From the NCBI GenBank assembly GCA_009937085.1, contig JAACDD010000083.1, positions 1 through 10,153 of the forward strand: 10,153 nt of DNA, written 5' to 3'. Of this stretch, positions 6,450 to 10,153 are shown piece after piece (within the stretch, counting starts at the first letter, position 1; each line of letters starts with the position of its first letter). The position numbers and the translations under genes are program-made. The notes below the pieces were generated by a model, which was not told the DNA's origin, did not search any database, and saw only the letters and a program-made list of their open reading frames with translations. The stretch comes from Bacteroidota bacterium. Lineage in GTDB: Bacteria > Bacteroidota > Bacteroidia > Flavobacteriales > Flavobacteriaceae.

Positions 6450-7041
6450 ATATTAAATTGTCTTGATTTATGCCATGTCCTTGCGGATAGGAATAAAACT
6501 CTGGTGAAAGGCCATAGTCTTTAAGCACTTCAACAGATTGCTCTGCCCATGCATAAGGCACAACCATATCCTCTGTGCCATGCGACACGTAAATAGATGA
6601 AAGAGATGTATTGGTTCGTTTCACTACGCGCGGATCTATATAGCCACTAAGTGCAGCGATTCCTTTTACGTTTTTTGTAGCTAATCCAACGGCGTAACTC
6701 AACATGGCACCTTGGCTAAAGCCCATCAAGTACAGGTTTTCATTGTCGAAATCGTGCTTTGCTATGTAGAATACTAAAAAAGCATTTATGTAATCACTTG
6801 CTTTTTTAACCTCTTCTGGCGAGGTCCAACGTTCCATACTTTCAGTAAAATGAATAGGAAACCACGCAAAGCTATTTTCCCCCATAGTCAACGGTGCTTG
6901 CAACGAAACAACATGAAAACTAGCGGGAATATATTCAGCAAATGAAAACAAATCTGCATCATTACTACCGTAACCGTGGAGTAAAACGAGTAGGGGAGCG
7001 TTGGGCTGTGTCGCCTTACGTTCTAGGTAAACAAAAGACAT
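6418..7041 (-). CDS. Alpha/beta-hydrolase, phospholipase/carboxylesterase family
   Basis: This is a small serine esterase of the phospholipase/carboxylesterase (acyl-protein thioesterase-like) family, probably cytoplasmic. With the start used here it is 207 aa. It shows the oxyanion-side motif LLHGYGSN at 20-27, the nucleophile elbow GFSQG at 107-111 (S109), the acid D158 in HGTEDMVVP and the base H189 in QGHGI, a full catalytic triad. Start choice: ATG at 7041 lies one base after the TAA of the upstream dihydroorotase-like gene (TAATATG), a natural coupled junction. Upstream in-frame ATGs at 7071 and 7080 would add 10 or 13 residues, overlap that gene and precede the first strand with a sequence of no evident use; they cannot be excluded. 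The natural substrate is unknown. It is co-transcribed with the dihydroorotase-like gene, with no obvious metabolic link. Confidence 0.9.
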   Translation of the reverse strand: MSFVYLERKATQPNAPLLVLLHGYGSNDADLFSFAEYIPASFHVVSLQAPLTMGENSFAWFPIHFTESMERWTSPEEVKKASDYINAFLVFYIAKHDFDNENLYLMGFSQGAMLSYAVGLATKNVKGIAALSGYIDPRVVKRTNTSLSSIYVSHGTEDMVVPYAWAEQSVEVLKDYGLSPEFYSYPQGHGINQDNLISIVQWLQAQL

Positions 7042-7042
7042 A

Positions 7043-8299
7043 TTAGGCGTTGTAGACTTGTGATTTTCCATGTGCAACAATTCCGTAGACCTTCCCAGGT
7101 AAGGATTGCCCTATAAAAAGACTATTCTTTGATGCAGAAAAAATGGATGCTTTAGTGATTTCTGCAGCGTCACTTGGCGTAAACAACGCGATATCAGCGG
7201 TTGCACCCGCTTCAATAGTGTGTTCAGGAATCCCGAATCGGCTTTTACCTCTAGTAAGTAGTTCTATGGTTTGTTCGATGGAGAACATGGACAACAAACA
7301 ACCAAAACTGTGTTCTAGTCCTATTGATCCAAAATGCGCGCTATCCAATTCTATATTTTTCAGTTCACTGTTAAGCGGCTGATGGTCGCTGGTTACCATA
7401 TCAATAATACCGTCTAATAGCGCTTTCTTTAATGCTTCTTGGTCAGACGTTTCGCGAAGTGGTGGAACTAATTTGGCATTGGCATCAAAGCCTTGCAGAG
7501 CCTCATCAGTGAAAAATAAATTATGAATAGCAACGCTACAACTTACATCTAGCTTTGCTTTTTTGGCCGCCTTGATAAGTGCAATAGAGGCTTCTGTTGA
7601 AAGCGTAGGGATGTGAAGTTTTCCTTTTGCGTATTTCAGCACATCGAGATCACGTTGCAGTTGCATGCTTTCTACTACACTTGGAATCCCATTCAGTCCT
7701 AGAGCCGTACTCACAGCACCTTCATGCATAACACCGCCATTAGCCATATCATTGTTGTATGGAAAAGACTCTACAATTGCATTAAAGTCATAGGTGTATT
7801 GAAGTGCCAATTTTAAGGTGTTGGCATTTGTTATTGGCGTTTTGTGATTGCTAAAGCTAAACGCTCCAGCAGCATGAAGTTCGCGAAGCGGTGCAAGTTT
7901 GTCCTCGTTTTGCGCAGATGTTACACAAGCTTTTGGATGAAGCTTTACCGCATTTCCATTTGCTTGTTCCAACAAAAACGCAATATCTGCCCGGCTATCA
8001 GGTTTCGGTAAGGTGTTGGTGTTATAGGCAATGTGCGAAAATCCGCTTCTTGCCGCAACATGAAGTCCATTTATAATGGTTTCGCGCTCTTCAAATCCAG
8101 GTTCGCCAAAAGACACACTACTGTCAAACCAACCTTGTGAAACATGTAAATTATCGCGGGATATTTCAGTTGCTTTTGGGTAATTTAAGTTACTGCCAAT
8201 CGCTTTTATGACCCCATCTTCAATATAAATATCTTGCTGTGTGTTGTGATGCGAGCTGTTGGCATCTAAGATTTTTGCAGCTTTAATTAAGATATTCAT
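7043..8299 (-). CDS. Dihydroorotase-like amidohydrolase lacking the metal ligands (probable pseudo-dihydroorotase)
   Basis: Over its 418 residues this protein follows the type I dihydroorotase (pyrimidine biosynthesis) layout: N-terminal beta-sandwich, GEPG at 65-68, NTN at 93-95, the EGAVSTALGLNGIP segment at 193-206, SDH at 304-306, GSIGLE at 324-329, and a C-terminal sandwich with GATADIALF. The active-site residues are largely gone. The HxH of the usual DxHxHLREPG is S61-V-S63, and the substrate arginine is G65. The FSDD aspartate motif is FSNH (149-152). The usual HCED histidine is missing in ESFPYNND, and the metal histidine before VST is T232. Only the catalytic-type aspartate D305 and a histidine near it remain. 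The reading frame is intact, so this is not decay. Inactive dihydroorotase homologues are known as structural partners of aspartate transcarbamoylase (PyrC' in Pseudomonas); that role here is inference. It has its own -7 box and is coupled to the esterase gene. Confidence 0.88.
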   Translation of the reverse strand: MNILIKAAKILDANSSHHNTQQDIYIEDGVIKAIGSNLNYPKATEISRDNLHVSQGWFDSSVSFGEPGFEERETIINGLHVAARSGFSHIAYNTNTLPKPDSRADIAFLLEQANGNAVKLHPKACVTSAQNEDKLAPLRELHAAGAFSFSNHKTPITNANTLKLALQYTYDFNAIVESFPYNNDMANGGVMHEGAVSTALGLNGIPSVVESMQLQRDLDVLKYAKGKLHIPTLSTEASIALIKAAKKAKLDVSCSVAIHNLFFTDEALQGFDANAKLVPPLRETSDQEALKKALLDGIIDMVTSDHQPLNSELKNIELDSAHFGSIGLEHSFGCLLSMFSIEQTIELLTRGKSRFGIPEHTIEAGATADIALFTPSDAAEITKASIFSASKNSLFIGQSLPGKVYGIVAHGKSQVYNA

Positions 8300-8327
8300 T
8301 CGCTAAACCGCTAAGTCGTTAGTTGTG

Positions 8328-8354
8328 CAAAGATAGAAAATACACCAACACAAA
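8328..8354 (-). promoter_or_regulatory. Candidate Bacteroidota promoter for the dihydroorotase-like gene
   Basis: On the minus strand TATCTTTG (8335-8328) matches TAnnTTTG exactly. A TTTG lies at 8354-8351, but with a 15-base spacer, shorter than the usual 19-21. Transcription would start near 8325, giving a leader of about 25 bases. That leader contains a tandem TTAGCG (8314-8309 and 8306-8301) next to the ATG. A separate promoter here would split this gene and the esterase from lolD/DUF2400. Confidence 0.45.
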
Positions 8355-9125
8355 TTAAAAGCCTTCAAAAACACCTAATCCAAATAGGGCAAAATCATAT
8401 TTTACAGGGTCATTTGGGTCTAAGGTTCTGAGTGTTGCATCTAGTTCTTGCACAGCTGCTAAGTCGTTTTGTTTGCGCTTTAACAACCCCAATGCGCGCG
8501 CTACATTTCCAGAATGCACATCTAATGGACAGGATAGGAGTCGGGGAGAGATGCTCTTCCAAATACCTAAATCTACGCCAGCGTTATCGTTGCGTACCAT
8601 CCAACGCAAAAACATATGCAATCGTTTAGCTGCAGATTTTTTCGCAGGGTTTGCGACGTGTTTTTTTGTTCTTTTTTGATGTGGAACAGCAAAAAATAAG
8701 TTGTGAAAATCGGTTAATACGTCATGCATATGCGCTGCATTAGAATTGGGAGTGAACACCTTCTCTAGACTTCCATACTCCGTGTAAATCTGTTGCAATC
8801 GTTGCGCGAAATATTTGACATCTGCTTCTTGAAACGTCCTGTGTACAAACCCGTTAAACACGTCCAAATCCGAGTTGGAATGATTTATAATAAAATCATG
8901 TGGCGCATGGTCCATACGCTCCATAAGTTTCGTTGCATTTGTCAAAATACTTTTACGGTTTCCCCAAGCTATGGTTGCTGCAAAAAAGCCTGCAATTTCA
9001 ATATCTTCTTTTTTTAAGAATGCGTGTGGAATAGAGATGGGGTCTGTTTCAATAAACGAAGGGTGGTTATACTGCTGCACCTTTTCGTCCAAAAAGGCTT
9101 TGAGCTCTTCTTGATTTAACTCCAT
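8355..9125 (-). CDS. TIGR02757 / DUF2400 family protein
   Basis: I recognise this 256-aa protein as TIGR02757 (DUF2400), a family common in Bacteroidota and some other bacteria but without a proven function. Hallmarks are PHAFLKKEDIEIAGFFAA at residues 33-50 with AWGNR following, KRLHMFLRWMVR at 167-178, LGIW at 186-189, PLDVHSGNVARALGL at 200-214, and LDPNDPVKYDFALFGLGV at 235-252. The PLDVHSGNVAR segment resembles the (V/L)DTHVxR strand of HhH-GPD DNA glycosylases, where the aspartate is catalytic. This suggests, but does not prove, a distant relationship; no matching HhH lysine motif stands out just before it. There is no signal or membrane segment. Its first 10 bases overlap the 3' end of lolD, so the two are translated from one message. 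It ends 55 bases before the dihydroorotase-like start. Confidence 0.9.
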   Translation of the reverse strand: MELNQEELKAFLDEKVQQYNHPSFIETDPISIPHAFLKKEDIEIAGFFAATIAWGNRKSILTNATKLMERMDHAPHDFIINHSNSDLDVFNGFVHRTFQEADVKYFAQRLQQIYTEYGSLEKVFTPNSNAAHMHDVLTDFHNLFFAVPHQKRTKKHVANPAKKSAAKRLHMFLRWMVRNDNAGVDLGIWKSISPRLLSCPLDVHSGNVARALGLLKRKQNDLAAVQELDATLRTLDPNDPVKYDFALFGLGVFEGF

Positions 9126-9775
9126 TGGCCATCCACAAGGGTTAGCATACGGTCTGCTCTGGCTGCCAACGATTTGTTATGTGTAACCAAAACCATACTT
9201 ATAGAAAAGGTATCTCTGAGGTTAAAAAACATATCGTGTAGCTTATTGGCAGTAGTGGAATCCAAATTCCCACTTGGCTCATCTGCAAGGAGTAAACTTG
9301 GTTTGTTGATAAGCGCACGCGCAACAGCTATACGTTGTTGCTCACCACCAGAAAGTTCTGAAGGTTTGTGTTTTGCCCTGTTGCTGAGCTCGAGAAAATC
9401 AAGTAATTCCATAGCTCTTTTTTCAGCTGCTTGCTTTGAAGTGCCTTTGATAAAGGCAGGCATACAAATATTTTCTATGGCGGTAAACTCGGGAAGTAAC
9501 TGATGAAACTGAAACACAAAGCCTAGGGAGTCGTTTCGAAATGCAGACAACGCCTTATCAGAAAGCCCATTGATGGTTTTGCCATCTATGATTAGCTCCG
9601 TTTGTGGGTGCGCGTCAGCGTGTTCTAGAGTACCCAGAATATGGAGTAGGGTGGTCTTTCCTGCTCCAGAAGGGCCAACAATGGAAACAATTTCAGATGG
9701 TGCTAATGAAAACGATACATCTTTTAACACGTTTGTCGTGCCATACGTCTTTGAAATATGCTTGGCTTGAATCAT
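9116..9775 (-). CDS. lolD: ABC transporter ATP-binding protein, LolD type (lipoprotein release)
   Basis: LolD is the ATPase of the LolCDE complex, which extracts outer-membrane lipoproteins from the inner membrane. The 219-aa protein has every ABC motif: Walker A GPSGAGKT at 34-41, Q-loop Q89, signature LSGGEQQR at 141-148, Walker B LLLADE at 161-166 followed by the D-loop SGNLD, and the switch histidine H199. Length, the VVxx-type core GPSGAGKTTLLHILGTLE and the absence of fused membrane or extra domains fit LolD; a related MacB-type or other small exporter ATPase is the alternative. The permease (LolC/LolE) is not in the window. Start: ATG at 9775 gives the standard MIQAKHISKTYG opening; an in-frame ATG at 9793 would add six residues and is less family-like. 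It overlaps DUF2400 by 10 bases. A perfect 14-bp palindrome lies 12 bases upstream. Confidence 0.9.
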   Translation of the reverse strand: MIQAKHISKTYGTTNVLKDVSFSLAPSEIVSIVGPSGAGKTTLLHILGTLEHADAHPQTELIIDGKTINGLSDKALSAFRNDSLGFVFQFHQLLPEFTAIENICMPAFIKGTSKQAAEKRAMELLDFLELSNRAKHKPSELSGGEQQRIAVARALINKPSLLLADEPSGNLDSTTANKLHDMFFNLRDTFSISMVLVTHNKSLAARADRMLTLVDGQWS

Positions 9776-9787
9776 CTTATGCAAAGT

Positions 9788-9801
9788 AATCAAATTTGAT
9801 T
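9788..9801. promoter_or_regulatory. 14-bp perfect palindrome upstream of lolD
   Basis: AATCAAATTTGATT is an exact palindrome with no spacer, 12 bases upstream of the lolD ATG in the lolD-msrA divergent gap. On the minus strand it contains CAAATTTG, one mismatch from TAnnTTTG, so it would overlap a weak -7 box. The symmetry suggests a dimeric regulator site; this is inference, and AT-rich palindromes also arise by chance. Confidence 0.3.
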
Positions 9802-9996
9802 TTTAAATTCATGATAAAGTTTTTTTTGTTTTTTTAAGCCTGCGCGTATTTGTGATGCGTTAAAATGCTTTGTTTGAAAAAAGAATTTGCTGCAGACGCC
9901 CACTAAATTTTTTTAATTGCCTTTTAACGTTTTGTTTATTGATTATAGGATAATAAACGCATATTGTTTAATTTCGCTTAATAACAATTAAACATT

Positions 9997-10153
9997 ATGG
10001 CGTTAGCTACTTTTGCCGGAGGCTGTTTTTGGTGTACCGAGACGCTATTTATGCGTCTTACTGGTGTGTCAGAAGTTGTTTCAGGCTATACAGGCGGCCA
10101 TATAAAAAATCCGGCATACAGAGAAGTGTGTACAGGTAGAACAGGGCATACAG
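9997..10153 (+). CDS. msrA: Peptide methionine-(S)-S-oxide reductase MsrA, N-terminal 52 codons; runs off the right edge
   Basis: MsrA reduces methionine-S-sulfoxide in proteins and free methionine sulfoxide back to methionine, with thioredoxin recycling. The visible part begins MALATFAGGCFWCTETLF and contains the catalytic GCFWC motif with nucleophilic cysteine C10, then GVSEVVSGYTGGH at 24-36, NPAYREVCTG at 39-48 and RTGH just before the edge, all standard MsrA positions. MsrA proteins are about 160-220 residues; whether an MsrB domain is fused downstream cannot be seen. The ATG at 9997 places the first strand directly before GCFWC, as in other short MsrA proteins without a leader, so a cytoplasmic location is likely. 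It is divergent from lolD across 221 bases. I see no convincing -33/-7 pair; TAATTTCG at 9969-9976 is one mismatch from the -7 consensus but lacks a -33 partner. Confidence 0.96.
   Translation, partial: MALATFAGGCFWCTETLFMRLTGVSEVVSGYTGGHIKNPAYREVCTGRTGHT

Noticed and set aside
9820..9837. T-rich run in the lolD-msrA gap resembling a terminator tail
   Set aside because: No GC-rich stem precedes it on either strand and both flanking genes point away from it. The rest of this 221-bp gap shows no ORF, RNA gene or clear promoter.

Overview
The window reads as ordinary chromosomal DNA of a Bacteroidota member, most likely Flavobacteriia. It is AT-rich and compact, has no Shine-Dalgarno-like leaders worth noting, and carries several TAnnTTTG boxes, the -7 element of Bacteroidota housekeeping promoters. 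The proteins also look flavobacterial in type. There is no rRNA, tRNA, CRISPR array, insertion sequence or phage gene, and no sign of recent transfer.

Layout. Positions 1-1923 (minus) hold the first 641 codons of uvrA, starting at a TTG. A 165-bp divergent gap contains a textbook promoter (1988-2019) for an ECF sigma factor (2089-2670). A 46-codon ORF (2707-2847) follows, overlapping the tail of the convergent nth gene (2834-3490, minus). A bcp-type peroxiredoxin (3522-3971, plus) starts 31 bp from nth. A 478-aa protein of a conserved but uncharacterised family (3976-5412, minus) is divergent from a PhnP-like metallo-beta-lactamase-fold hydrolase with a GTG start (5483-6253, plus). That hydrolase is followed one base later by a 64-aa membrane/coiled-coil protein (6255-6449). 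Then comes a minus-strand block: lolD (9116-9775), a TIGR02757/DUF2400 gene (8355-9125), a dihydroorotase-like gene (7043-8299) and an alpha/beta hydrolase (6418-7041). The window ends after a 221-bp divergent gap with the first 52 codons of msrA (plus).

How the genes fit together. UvrA (nucleotide excision repair), Nth (base excision repair), Bcp (peroxide reduction) and MsrA (methionine sulfoxide repair) share a damage and oxidative-stress theme, but they are transcribed separately, so this is not a single operon. Likely co-transcribed sets are sigma factor + 46-aa ORF, PhnP-like + 64-aa protein, lolD + DUF2400, and dihydroorotase-like + esterase.

No clearly new multi-gene system is present. 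The points most worth checking are: (1) a dihydroorotase homologue that has lost nearly all metal- and substrate-binding residues yet is an intact gene; (2) an endonuclease III with no cysteine at all, hence no [4Fe-4S] cluster; (3) a UvrA whose first zinc module lacks half of its cysteines; (4) a chain of two mini-ORFs running into the uvrA TTG start; (5) a 46-aa ORF behind the sigma factor; (6) the 478-aa family of unknown function.
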